Assembly (NCBI GenBank): GCA_036971615.1
Contig: JAYKKR010000009.1
Span: forward strand, 1,116,001-1,180,000
Direction: 5' to 3'
Source of the DNA: Amyloporia xantha
Lineage: Eukaryota; Basidiomycota; Agaricomycetes; Polyporales; Adustoporiaceae
Length of the DNA stretch: 64,000 bases
Shown here: in pieces, positions 47,559-59,931 of the stretch
How the letters are laid out: each line of letters begins with the position of its first letter
Numbering within the stretch: the first letter of the stretch is position 1
Translations under genes and position numbers: made by a program
The notes under the pieces: model-generated
What the model saw: only the letters and a program-made list of their open reading frames with translations
What the model was told of the DNA's origin: nothing
The model's database searches: none

Positions 47559-49802
47559 GTTGCTTGGGCTGGTAGTGGGACTGGACTGATGGACTGGACT
47601 GGTGAGAGAATATGGGCACTTACTTATAGTGTCATGAGACCGTGGCTTTGCTGTGGCGCGGGAGCATTGGCCCTGTATTGAGTACATGGCCGAAGAACAA
47701 AGCCCCAGAACCATGGAAATAGGCTAGCATGGACCGCAATGGAGATAGAGATCTATGATCGGAAGGATACCTGTAAAATGGCCGTGGTTGTGGTGTAAAC
47801 TAGGGCCCTAGCTAGGGTCGCAGTTGCATGGGCCGTCAGAATTACAGCCAGGGTTGCGTAAGGATTTCGATGTGCAAGAGTGGACTGCAGCTGTAGCGAT
47901 GAGTAGTCCCAGCGAAACCATGAAACATTGCTCACAATAAGGACTGAGTAACTGAGAAGACGATTCCTCAATGGCGCATTCCAGCAACGCAGACAACCTG
48001 CAAAAAATTCCAGTGCCAGCCACGGGTATTGAGACCCGGAAGCGATGTGGACGACCACCACGCGATTACAGCGTTGCCGATGGTAGGCTGCGTTAGTTTG
48101 GAGTACAATGGGCAGGAATTCGGAAAAAAATAAAAATAAAAATAAAACGAACTAAATATGGGCGGGCCATTATACTCCTCTCGGACTTGGCTGTACGTAC
48201 ATACAGGACTCAAAGATTGCGCCCTAGTTGCTGTACTTCTGACGTCTCTGATATGGAAAACCGACGGACTGAGCAACAGCCGCGACCGCAGGGAAGAAAG
48301 AAACGAGCTTCGCGTGTAAGCTTGCTCTGATGGAGATAATCAATGGACCGACAGACAATAAATAACGCAACCTACCAGAAAAACGCTGAAAGTCGATGGT
48401 AATCAATCCAAAAGGCTCAACAGTAATACAACGGTGAGAATAATCAATGCACGACAATGACGATTGGAAGTCGGTCCGAGGTTTTACAGTTTCGATACAA
48501 ATGAGTGTAGGCGCAATTGAGTCGAGCAGATCATGACATACCTGTCAATGAGACGTCGTCAGGTGAATCACACGACGCGAACATCCAACTGGATACGGTC
48601 CGCCTCCATGCTACCAGCCGCCAACGTTTCTCCGTACATGGACTTGAGGACAAAGGGGGACGACCGTAATGGCGAGAGAGCAGTCATCGATGGCGAGAGA
48701 AGCAGCCGTACGTCCCGCTTATGTAATTGGAAGGATCCTTGACACACCGAACCCGGTGAACCGAGTCATCTGCTAAACTTGTAGGGAGTTGGCGCTGCTC
48801 CGCCCGCCCAAGTCCAAATGACCTCAAAACAGGATTTATACCTGAGATAATTTGGTGACGGAGCCCTCAGCAACTCAATAGCAATTTTTAGTAACAAGTG
48901 TACCAAACACGACACATCTTCAAACAATGAACCTCACTCATCTAATCAATCTAACAATAGCTAATAGATGGCCTCCGGTCGTGTAATCTACAATCGCAGA
49001 CCAGAGATCATATACCCCTGCAAAACAGACATAGCGAGGAAGAGTTACAAGGATCACCAGATAAGAAATGAAAAGGCCTGAGAGAGAAAGTTATCGACAT
49101 AAGCGGCCACTGTGGAGCAACTGAGTAACCATACTGAAGTATGGTAGGGATTTCTCACCAAACAGCAGTAACAGCAATTGGGCCAGCAGCATCTCGTCAA
49201 GGTAAGTATACCGGCCACCATTCACTCGCGAACGAGACAAGAGGCGAGCTCGTCGACATCGATGAATCTGAAAGAGAACCGCAAGGCATGATGAGCACTG
49301 TCCATGCCAAGAAATATACACCGTGGCCCTGGTCCCGTCCGTGAGGTATGACGATCAAACTGAATAGTGAGAAAGGCCAGGGAAGAGACAACTCCTACTG
49401 TAGCAATTTTGAGTGACTGCAGGAGTACTGTATGGTGACTGTATGTACCATGTACCGACCGACCAAGCCAGTGGCCAGAAACGGACAGCTTACGAAAGCC
49501 GGCTAAACCTTTCGGATGCAGCAGAGTGGAGCCCTTACGTAAAATCCCCTCACCGTACATAGATTGATAACCAAATGACAGGTCATTTGGAATTCTGTTC
49601 AGCTTCCAGATGTGCCGATGACACAACATTTTCCATGAATTGCCGTATATCACTACTCGACGGCATTCCTCTCCCCGTCGTGTTTCTTGCTTTCTCTCCT
49701 CACAAGTTGTCCCCCTTCGCGGTCGGTTCCGCGTAAAACCCTTCCCAAAAGACCCGTGTGTTGCCCCGCGTTTGTATTTCGCTCGTCGCTCGCACCGTCA
49801 TC
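47559..49802. other. 2.2 kb without a resolved gene
   Basis: Several minus frames of 60-140 codons exist (47753-48061, 49222-49653) without a coherent splice model. A short A-rich simple repeat (AAAAATAAAAATAAAA) lies near 48125. A 37-codon Cys-rich minus frame at 47808-47921 is listed as a finding. Confidence 0.3.
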
Positions 49803-51633
49803 ATGACTATCCGCCGCCAAACCGACGAGGAGACACCGTTGTTGCAGGAGGTACCCCGCACGAAACCGGCCAAGACGCCCTTGCCGTGGGGACAGTTGTC
49901 CATCCTCCTCGTGCTCCAGCTAGCTGAGCCCTTAACGAGTTCTGTCATATCTCCGTTTGCCCCCGACGTAAGTGCCAATATATTTACAGTTTTCTGGCAT
50001 TTCTGACCGAGTCATAGTTGATACGAAGTATCGGTATTACCGGAGGAGACGAGACAAAAGTTGGATATTATGTCGGGCTCATGGTGCGCTTGCAGAGGCA
50101 TCGATTGGTTTGATATTCCCCATATTGACAAACGTACAGCACTCGCTTTTCTTCGCGACACAAGCCATGACCGTCTTGCACTGGAGTCGTCTATCAGACC
50201 GGGTCGGACGGAAGCCCGTTATCATGACCGGGCTTTTTGGATTGTCTTTGTCCATGTATAGCTTCGGCTTATCGAGGACCTTCTGGAGTCTAGTAATTAG
50301 GTGCGTATCTACATCTCACGGTGGTTTACGGCACCATGATCTCATCATTCATCCCAGCCGTGCTTTCAATGGCGCACTAAACGGCAATATCGGTGTACTA
50401 AAGAGTACCATGGCCGAGCTGACCGATTCGACAAATATTGCAGAGGCATATTCGTACTTGCCGCTCGCATGGATGACTGGCGGTACATTGGGGTGAGTTC
50501 GCTTTGTCTCCTTTGACCACGCCGTTTCTAATCTCCGTTATTCATAGCCCTATGATCGGTGGATCATTATCACGACCTCATGAACGTTTCCCTAGCCTCT
50601 TCGGACACATAGATTTCCTCAAGAATTATCCTTATTTCCTCGCGTGTGCCGTTCCTGCAACATTTTCCGCAATCGCATTCTTCGTCACCTTGTTTTTTAT
50701 GCAAGAAGTCAGTGGAATATTCATCGGTGCATGAATTCCAGTCCCTAAATTTTATAATGCCAACAGACTGTAGCACAACCCATTTCCCTCCGCCGCATCC
50801 TCAACCTCCGTAAAAGCAAAGCAAACCTGACCCTCCAGAACGTTGCCGGCGCCGACGGTCCTAAACCCGTCGCCCCCTTCGCAAACACCAAGTCCCGCGC
50901 AGAGCCACTGCCTCTGCGAGCCCTCCTCACACCCCGCGTCCTGATCTCGGCGGGGAATTATGCCCTCCTCGCGATTGTAGATATCAGCTACCGTACAGTC
51001 CTTCCTGTGTACATGTCCACGCCCATCCCCCTCGGCGGTCTCGGGCTATCCCCGCAGAAGATCGGCATGATCCTCTCGGTGTACGGCCTGACGAATGGGA
51101 CGCTGCAGATTCTTACTTTTTCGAAGTTGACGGACCGCTTGGGCGCGAAGAAAATGTATATGTATGGTATTGCCGCCGCACTGCCGGTGTTTGCGATGTG
51201 CCCCGGTTCTCAACATCATCGCACGGAAAGAAGGTCTCAGTTCGACCGTGTGGATTTTGCTCGCGGTCCAGACGTTTATCTCAATAGCTATCAATTTCTG
51301 TTACGGTCAGTTCTCATCTATTGCAATCGTAATGCTGGCTGACCGAGATCTTGTCTAGGGAGTGTATTTATCTTTATCACTGCATCGTCTCCGAATAGAG
51401 CATCACTAGGGTCCGTGAACGGGCTCGCCCAAATGAGCGTGTCGATCATGCGCGCGATTGGCCCCGCAGTGGCCAACTCGCTGTTCTCACTCTCGATAGA
51501 CGAGGAACACCACTACCTGGGCGGCATGCTCGTGTACGTCTTCCTCGCTGGCCTGGTGTTTGTAGCTCTCGCATTCGGGACATTGCTACCGGCAGAGATG
51601 TGGAAGGACGAAGCCGAGCAGTCGTCATCATGA
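49803..51633 (+). CDS. MFS transporter, one frameshift
   Basis: Major facilitator superfamily transporter of the DHA1/ZIFL-like type, about 499 aa. Inferred exons 49803-49967, 50018-50083, 50140-50300, 50358-50492, 50548-50707, 50767-51305, 51359-51633. The loop motif WSRLSDRVGRKPVIMTG (motif A) follows TM2, and NGALNGNIGVLKS matches TM4 of this group. A long cytosolic loop (RRILNLRKSKANL) splits the halves, and the second half shows SKLTDRLGAKKMYMYG. At about 51199-51203 a C run has one base too many: removing it joins VFAMCP to VLNIIARKEG and makes the total exactly 500 codons. Sequence error or young pseudogene. Likely plasma or vacuolar membrane; substrate unknown. Confidence 0.8.
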
Positions 51634-51991
51634 AATATTCACGATATATCCCGCACGCTTGGCGTGCACGATACCTTACGGTCGATTTGTCATGACTGCA
51701 TACGTAGGTAGAAATGGAATCGCATTGTTCTGCACAGACTTGGCACAGACTGCTGTGTTCTCGACATGATCTGAATCTCGATGAGTGAATATCCATTGTT
51801 GTAGACTTCGGCGATGAGCGAGTGTGGCCCAGCCACGATTGCCGTATATAGCGCCCGTGGTAGGCTGTGGCACTACACACTACACTCACTCACGTACCAC
51901 CACCACCTGGATCACCTTTGCCCTACTTTCTACCCCCTCGACAACCTGCATCACCTCGTTCTGCTGTATTCTACCTGTCTGACTGCTTGCC

Positions 51992-53484
51992 ATGTCGTCG
52001 TTCGCTGCGCTCATGGCGCTCAGCGCCACTCAGACACGCCAGTCGGAGGCGGCCGTGCAAACCGCACTCGTCGAACGCCAGCGCAAAGAGACTCAGAAAC
52101 GCAAAGAACAAGAAGAGAAAGAACGAAAGGAACGCGAAATAGAGCACAAATTACGACTCAAGCGGTTCGAGGAGGAGAAGAGGCAGCAGGAGCGGCAACG
52201 GCGGCTAGAACAAGAACGAGAGGCGAAGGAGCGAGAGCTCCGCCGCCGTGAGGAGGAGGAACGCGTTAAGCTGCGATATGGACCGAAGAAGGCGACGCAG
52301 AAGACCGACAGCAAGGGCTACCCTGTCTCCAGGGCTGCCTCACGCAAGCGGTCCTCGTCCGCCTCGGATGACGAGTCATCTGCCGCCAACGCCTTGACGC
52401 GCGAGGAAAAGCGCAAGCGCCGCCAGGAGGCGGAGATGCGTGCAAGTACCCACACGGTGCGGCGGACGACGCATACTTCGGGCTACAGCAAAGCGGGCAG
52501 GCGACTCCCCGGTGGCGCGGTCGATATCACTACGACGAGCTTGTCGCTCACCGACCCCAGTGGGTCGATGTCGGTGCGGCAGCGATTGGCGGCAGAGCCT
52601 GCTATGCTCATCAAGTTGAACGTGAACAAGCGGGACACGCGCACGATTGACGAGATTGTGCAAGATCGGGCAAAGGCCAAGGCGGCGCTGGTCCTGCAGG
52701 GCGACCAGGCGAGGGAGTTCAGCGACTGGTTCGGGAAGGGGAAGGCCAAGGAGGCGGCGGCGAAGAAGGCAGCGTCGCAGACGGATTCGGCGTCCACTTC
52801 GCGAGCTAACACTCCCGCCGGCAGCCAGCCTGCCTCGAAGTTGCTGAGCGGATCAGCCTCTCCTGCTGCCCGACCTTCTGGCGCATCGCGACCGGCGTCC
52901 TCCGCTTCCTTCGCCAAACCTGCTCCCATTTCGCGTCCAGGCGCGCCGAAGGCGACCCCTTCCAAACCTGCTATGTCCCTCGGCTCAAGGCCCTCTGCAA
53001 CTGTCGCCAAAGCGCCCTCATCATCCAAACTGGGAGCTTCTGCCGGCAAGCTCAATATGAAGAAACGGCCACGCTCGCCTTCTCCCTCCGTGTCACCAGT
53101 GCCGTCTTCGAAGAAGCGTGCTACGTCCTCCGGTCCCCGTCATGATGACATTAGCCAGGAGATCTGGAAGCTCTTCGGCAAGGATCGTTCGCGGTATGTT
53201 GCCGCTGACGTGATGAGCGACGACGAGGACATGGAGGCGGGTGCACGCGACCTCGAATTCGAGGAGATGAGAAGGTCAGAATCACTTTCATTCTCTCATA
53301 GTCGACCCTTTCCTGCATCAATTGGTGTGATGCGTGCCGTGAGGACTGACATGTTTATACCTGTTGTAGTTCTCGTATTGCTCGTAAAGAAGAAGAGCTC
53401 GCTCTCGAGGAGGAGCGACGCCACGAGGAAGAGAAACGCAGGAGGCGAAAAGAGAAGGAAATGCGCGAGAGGAGGGGCCAATAA
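51992..53484 (+). CDS. SPT2: SPT2 chromatin protein
   Basis: Inferred join(51992..53274,53370..53484), 465 aa. It starts MSSFAALMALSATQTRQSEA, followed by a long Lys/Glu/Arg coiled coil, then Ser/Ala/Pro-rich disorder. The diagnostic SPT2 domain closes the protein: DISQEIWKLFGKDRSRYVAA, DDEDMEAGARDLEFEEMRR and, after the intron, RIARKEEELALEEERRHEE. SPT2 binds DNA and histone H3-H4 and helps restore chromatin behind RNA polymerase II. The tail ends in a basic stretch typical of the family. Nuclear. No defect seen. It lies in the same orientation as the MFS gene 0.36 kb upstream. Confidence 0.9.
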
Positions 53485-54469
53485 TTCACGGTATGTCCAA
53501 TCTTCCATGACATATTTGACGGATACATCTTGCTTGCTCCATTCCTCAAAGGTCCTATGTCTTCATTTATGTGTCTGGTGCTCCTCATCTACTGTTGTAA
53601 AACTAAACATTACTGTTTCATCTTCACATGGACTGGTCACTCCTTGCATACTCATCGCATACATTAAGTGCACTTATATACAAGTCTTGCAATACCACTA
53701 GTTCAACGAACATTACAACTTGAGCATGCATTTGATGGTCACTGAAGAGGGAATACTCTACTTGGATTGACGTGTGCACTGATCTCTTGTCCCTCTTCCA
53801 CCCAAGTTGAGACCGTGACTCGGCGCCTCATACAATTCCCGCCATGGTTACCTACTCACGTACTTACCACCATTGCTAATTCACCGCCTTGCAGATTGCC
53901 TTAATGAATCCGGGAGCTTCGCTCCTAAAACAATCCCTTCTCCCGTGGTCCGAGGAAAATTTTGCTGTGGCGCCGAACATGATGAACATCAGTACCTAGA
54001 TGTTGGGTACCGCGTCAAACTCCACTCGTAGCGCCGATCCACAGTGGAAGTGCTTGTTCCCCACAACTGGATGAAAATGTATCTGGCACGGATTGAGCAC
54101 AGCTTGCGAACGACTTGTTATGTCCTTGGTGACAGGCCGAACAATGGCAATTCATGCATGGCGATATTCCATATCGACGAACACATGTACTGGCGACTGT
54201 CAGTGGCAATGAGGCCATGATGCGTCCTTTGCATCTCGTGCTCCACTCTAAGACCATGTATGTCCTGTCTCGGTGCATTTCGCTTCCTTCATCTGAGACG
54301 ATAATACCGGTTCCCGTGGCTAAATACCAATCTTCTCATCAAAGGAACCCTTACGATGCATGCTACTTCTGATGGTGGCAGTGACAGCATGTGGTGAGCG
54401 GGGCAATTCTTTCCTCATAAGCTTGGGTGTTGCCCATAAGTCTTGCACGTTCTGGTCTACCCTTGTAAA
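53485..54469. other. 1-kb intergenic region
   Basis: Short frames only. It carries the 3' flank of SPT2 and the promoter of DUF6533 copy 3. Confidence 0.4.
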
Positions 54470-56115
54470 ATGTCGTCGAATCCTCTTGTTGCAGAAGTCC
54501 AAGACGGGTCAGTAGCCGCTAGTGAACAACTCTGGATACCTCACTGACTTCTGTACTTAGTCTCGCTGGAGACTACTGTCAACTAGCTGTAGCTGGTAAG
54601 TGAGCTATCAGTCAACTTGCGAAATTAGAATGAGATGGCTTGCGCAGTCTTGGTACTGTACGAACATATGACAACGCTGCCCTCGGAAATTCAATGCATG
54701 TGGACAACGAATTTCACTAGTGCTACCGTTTTGTTCTTCGTGAACCGCTACGCACTGCTCTCATGGTCTCTTTCCACTGTTCTCGGTATCCTTCTGAGCA
54801 GCTATAATTTAGAAGTGAGTCATCCCACTTCCCACTGACTTCAATATCTGATCTTCGTTCCGAGCAGAGGTAATTAAATCTCAAGGAGTCTGTGCCATTG
54901 TTTAAACAATACGGATATGGATATTTTAAGCTGCAAAGCACTTTCCGAACTAGTCGACGCTTCCTCAATAGTTTTGTTCGTCTCGTGGGCAGGTAAGGGC
55001 TCGAATTTAAATACGCCGTTGGTCACAGCACTGAAATCTGTAATAATTTTCGTGCCCCTAGCGGTCTCTGCTCTCCGTGTATACACCATCAGTGTTCGTA
55101 ATCGGTGGTTCACTCTACTTTCATTCGTTCTGGGGTTGGTGCCGGTGGGCACAAATGCCGTTGGTATACTTCATGGCTACTTAAACACCCAACTGATGTT
55201 CCCGAAGTTTGTGTCTAGTAGGGAAAGCTTCTTTTTGGGACCAGCTATCGGTTGTTCCTGCACGTCGTCCTTGTCGGTGTCGCCTACCATTACTTCCAGG
55301 TTCGTGCACTCAATTTGTATGGGTCTCAGACGTGAAAATTTATGAATGCCGAGTTGCAGATGTATGAAAATTTAATCTCGTGTGATGAAAATACCAACAT
55401 TACTGACATCTATCTGCAGTGGCCATCGCGACACGTGTATGCAGCATCGTGTTGGACCTTGTTGTCATTTGCGTCACATGGATATACACGCACAAGTGGC
55501 AGAATGCTGTGAATTCGAAGAGCAAACACTTGTCCTCACTCTTCGTGTTTCTTCTGAGATATGGTATTGTAACATTCTACTGTAAAGTAAAAACACTGAC
55601 TCACACCGTCTGAATTGTACAGGCATATCTTACTTTTTGTAAGTCTAAATTACGTCTTTCCTCCCAAAGCATACCTTCTGATGAAGTGTTCATGATAAGG
55701 GCGTTGTTATTCATGAACTGCTTTGATATGATTCTATATGTAACTAATGTCTGTCATACCCTCAAACTGAAGTCATCATATATTCATTAGATATTTCAGA
55801 TATTTCAATTCGCCGTTCCCTATTTCATCTCACCGTATGTCATCTCTACATCTCCTCATGAATGATAGATGATATCGCCGACCTCTGTTCCCCGGCAGGT
55901 TATCCTCAATCATGATCTCCCGCTTTCTCCTCAGTCTTCGTCAAATCCGCGTGTCGGCTCCTGAAGAGACAACATGCGGTGATGACTTCTCTCTAGAGCT
56001 GCGGATCGGCCGCCGATTAGAGGGACAAACATCCTACCTGGAGCATTCAACCGTGTTTCTGGAAAGCATGGGCAGACCCTTCAGCCTTGGTACAATTTTT
56101 CCAAAAATCTGCTAA
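54470..56115 (+). CDS. DUF6533 multi-span membrane protein, copy 3
   Basis: Exons resolved: 54470-54507, 54561-54595, 54648-54814, 54868-54869 (2 nt), 54931-54992, then from 55062. The start MSSNPLVAEVQDG leads to LAGDYCQLAVA, VLVLYEHMTTLPSEIQCMW, LFFVNRYALLSWSLSTV, SCKALSELVDASSIVLFVSW, VSALRVYTISVRNRWFTLL and LGLVPVGTN. The last exon reads IMISRFLLSLRQIRVS with STVFLESMGRPFSLG, the family C-terminus. It is in opposite orientation to copies 1 and 2, about 9 kb away. Exons from 55200 on are only partly joined. Probable membrane receptor-like protein of unknown ligand. Confidence 0.8.
54868..54869 (+). other. Inferred 2-nt microexon (AG) in DUF6533 copy 3
   Basis: Order: donor GTGAGT (54815), 53-nt intron ending CGAGCAG, AG, donor GTAATT, 61-nt intron ending TTTTAAG, then C-TGC-AAA-GCA. 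AG+C encodes the Ser of SCK. Confidence 0.75.
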
Positions 56116-57506
56116 ATCCGAGATTGAGAGCGTTTGCTCAAAGAATATAATGCCAATTACTTTGGCCGACAGCATGTCGATAGATGGTTAGCAGAACAAC
56201 AAAACGAACCATGGCTTGCGGACGTCTCAGTCGGTGCTTCAGTTACTTCTCCCCCACCACACTCAAGTGAAATTCAGGACGCATAATTGTCGGTTAGTGT
56301 GTACTGAAACAAAGACGACCGACACTGACACCCTCCTCCTTCAGTAGTATATCTCTATTGAGCATCATTCGGGGAACTCTTAAAGAGAACCCACACAATA
56401 CTTCGGTATGCCAGTGTGGCAAAATTCTATTTAATTGCCGATCAAGCGAGTTTGCCAAGAAAAGTAAGGGGTTAGCCCAGCAAAGGTAAATTGATTAGTG
56501 TGCATGAATGCTAATGCTGGCACGCCACTTTCTGTGACGTTGACTTTCTCGTCGTTGCAAGATTGCTGTTGGATTTTATACTGGGCGCACATGGAGACTA
56601 ATGTCCGTATGGCATATCATATGCTAAGGAACGACGGTGTGAAATGTGTACTTCGGAAGACAGTCTTCACGTGAGGCGTTGGCCTTTGGCACTGTCACAT
56701 TGAATGAACCCGCTTCAACATGGTTGGGTCAGTACTGTAGCGTGTTGCGACTGCGAGCCCATGCTCCCGGGCCTCCGCATATTTGACCACGAATCAGTAC
56801 CTAACTGCTAAACGTATGGTGGGTCAATGGTCGGTAGATATATTTTGTCGTGCCAAGTTCATCAGTATATAGAACCAGACCATAATCGATATATGATTCA
56901 AAATTCAGTGCTCGTCTGTTACCGTCCTCCCTCCGAGTCCCTCTGCCGCGCGCATAAGCTTGGTAACAATTTTAGAGTCTGCTTACGGGAGATAAGTGCT
57001 CGTCCACTCGCTACTGCTTTTTAGTCCTTCCGTAGAGCGCATTACAAGTGCGCCTCAGCCAGAATGGGCCCAATCGTGTTCCACTAGAACAGGAAGTCCT
57101 TCGATGTCCGTGACTTACTGCCTGGAGGACATACCCTGTGGGATTCCTATGCGGAAACAAACTGGAGCCCTTCTCCATACCATATCGCACATCTTATTCC
57201 AGTCTAAGTCCCGTGGCGCAATTGAATCTCAATAGTGCAATGTGGATGCGAGGCTCCTTCTAGTGTAGTATCTAGTGCCGCCATCCATATCCAGCGTTTG
57301 TTCACGTAACCAGCAGTAAGCATCGCTGTACATCTCGAGAACAGGCATGTGCATTAATCACTACAGTATGAGGACACTTATTCACGACAGCAAGAACTAG
57401 CGGATGATGTAACGAAGGATACCAAATGAATCATGACGCGAAGTGGGAACATTTAAGTACGAAATAAACATTTCACCGCATCGCCAAGGCGAAGAACACG
57501 ATCTCA
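56116..57506. other. 1.4-kb intergenic region
   Basis: No gene or repeat recognised; frames up to 79 codons (56996-57235) look random. Confidence 0.4.
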
Positions 57507-59061
57507 TCAGCCACTTTCCTCCATTTTGAACCTCTTCCTCGGACCATCTGGCCCAAACTGTCCCGCACCGCCGCCCTGCATGAAGGCGGGGTTGAAATGG
57601 CCTTGCACGTTCGCAAATCCACCTCTGCCTGCCATTGGCATCATTCCCATACCTACACAGCGACACAACAACAGTCAGTCTCCCGATCACCAGTACAACG
57701 GACATTGTCCTAGAAAGCCGTACCCATACCGCCCATCATGCCCCCTCCCCTGCCGCCGAAACCGCCGTGGTTCATCATGCCACCACGGGGACCCTGCGGA
57801 ATCATTCCACCACGACCACCGAATCCAGCGCCCATTCCATTCCCGACGAATCCTGGATTCATAGCAGGCATGCCGCCCATGCCACCCATGCCACCCATTC
57901 CCATCATGCCAGGCATGCCGCCCCGCATCATGCCTGCATTGCCCATCATGCCACCGCGCATGCCCATGTTCATCATGTTGTTGTTCATACCCATTTGGTG
58001 GTTCATCCCTCCACGGAAGTTTCCGCCACCCCGTCCAGAGTTCGTTGTCGCAGGGGCAGCGGCAGGAGTAGCAGCCTGATGCCGCATTTCTCGTGGAGGA
58101 GGTTCTGAAAAGGTCAGATATACAGTGATCAGCACTCGACGGTAGAGTGATATGGGACTGAGCTCTCGTACCTTTCGGAAGCGTCCGGAAGGGGTTTCCC
58201 TGAGACGAGCTCGTAAAACTGGCGGTAGCTCTACGGTTCTGAAAGTCGCTGAAGTGGGGAGTATTAGAGGGGAGCGGTTTCCGCTTATGACTGCAGTGCG
58301 TACTTATTATCGAACCAATTCTTGATTGCGTTTGCACCGTCGAACCCATGGCACTCTACATATGCAATCCTAATTTGATCACGTTAATATCAGGCATCCT
58401 CTGGACGTGTAGAGCCGCGCTTACCCCTTGCTCTTGCCATTGACTTTGTGCTCAGAGAATGTGATATCCTTGTGATCGAGCGTGATACCAACGCCAAGGG
58501 CCACTTGCCGTATGTCCTCATCAGTCGTCCACTGTGGAAAAGAATAGAAAATACACAAAGTTGTCTCAGAACGATAGGGACATGCAAAAACTAGACATCT
58601 GAACAAACAGACCCATTGTAAATCTCCAATGTACAACGCATCAAAAGCTCCCTGCCCTGCTCCATTACCATTTATCGCCTGATTTCCGATAGGTAAGCCG
58701 TTTCCGCTATTAGGGTTCGCGTTGCCGTTGGGACTTCGTGTATCCATCGCTTGGATAGCCTGAGTCTCTGATTCAAGCTTGACATTGTCTTGTGCTATGT
58801 GATCGCCGTTGTTTTGCTGCTGTTGTTCGGCTTCGTCCTCTTCTCTCTGTCGCTTCTCTCCCGTTACAGGCGAACTTGATCGTTGTTCGCCGCTGTTTTC
58901 GTTGTTGTCGCCCATGTCTTGCGCATCGTCGAGCGACTTACATGGGATCACACGTTAGTGTGGCGTACCAATTACTTAGTGCTTCGCGCACTCACCTCGG
59001 TCGGTTTCGTCGAATTGAAACCTTCATCTTCGCCATAAATGTCAAAGTCGTCTTCAGGCAT
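57507..59061 (-). CDS. RRM protein with Met/Gly-rich tail (CPSF6-like RRM)
   Basis: Inferred complement(join(57507..57652,57724..58104,58172..58248,58304..58369,58425..58531,58613..58936,58996..59061)), 388 aa; phases close exactly. An acidic, Gln/Asn-rich N-terminus ([15 protein letters not shown]) precedes one RNA recognition motif: [20 protein letters not shown], then [11 protein letters not shown] and [32 protein letters not shown] is close to the RRM of CPSF6/CFIm68, the cleavage factor subunit in mRNA 3'-end formation. The C-terminus is a long Met-Gly-Arg repeat ([13 protein letters not shown]) ending [10 protein letters not shown], probably disordered and RNA-binding. Nuclear role in mRNA processing is likely but the orthologue is not proven. 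Confidence 0.8.
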
Positions 59062-59931
59062 TTCTCGCGCGTCTCAGTCAAGAAAAGTGGGATAAAAACT
59101 TTGTTTCACTTTTCTGAGATCAGGATATGACAGGAGTTTCGAGTACCGACAGACAGGAAGATAGAGATGCAACAGGATATAGACAGTCAGAGACAACAAC
59201 TTCAGAGAGTAGACGACGCCCACGTCAGTGCGAAGACTGGAAGGACTCTTACAGGTATTGATACAGGTGACAGAGTCCAGACACTCTACTGACTCCCTCT
59301 TCGCCCAGAATACAGACAGATTACGGCACGCAGGCCAGAAACTAGAGAGACAGAGATGACTGGCGACTGTAAAGGCTCAGCGGTGCGCGGAGAGTGGTGG
59401 AAGTTGAGCGTCGAGAACAAGACAGACGAGCCAACCGAAGCGTCTATGCTCGTCATGTGGCCCGAACATATTTGACTCTATTTGTTTATCCCTGTCAGAC
59501 GCCCATCCCGTCAGTCGCACGAAATGCAAAAGTGTGCTAGACTGGGGACACCAACTCCCTTACAATATAACGGCTGGGGTTAGTGCAACTTAACAATCCC
59601 CTCGCCTTTTACTAGGGGATTCCGTGTATTGATCCTATTCCAAAGCCGTCCTACCAATTTTTCAGATCATCACTTCCTTGTGAAGTTGCTTTCTTTTTCC
59701 CTGTTCTAAATCTCAATCTTGAACGCCGCGTAGGTGCTAATTGAAGATTCTGGATATTGTATCGTTTCCATGTCACAACGATGTTACGCGGATCCCACTG
59801 AAGGCGTACAACACTCAAGACCAATACATTGTTACATCCGTGGTGATATAATGTACAGAATGGAAGTATCGGGCACGGTGTTCCAATAAGAATATCTAGC
59901 CCTGCAGTCGAAATCCCATCCAAAGTACAGC
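59062..59931. other. Intergenic, nothing seen
   Basis: Spacer of 0.9 kb between two minus-strand genes. No feature found. Confidence 0.4.

Noticed and set aside
52483..53055. 190-codon minus frame opposite SPT2
   Set aside because: Shadow of the GC-rich Ala/Ser/Pro coding sequence on the plus strand.
57738..58079. Proline-rich plus frame across the RRM gene
   Set aside because: Antisense reading of the Met/Gly repeat tail.
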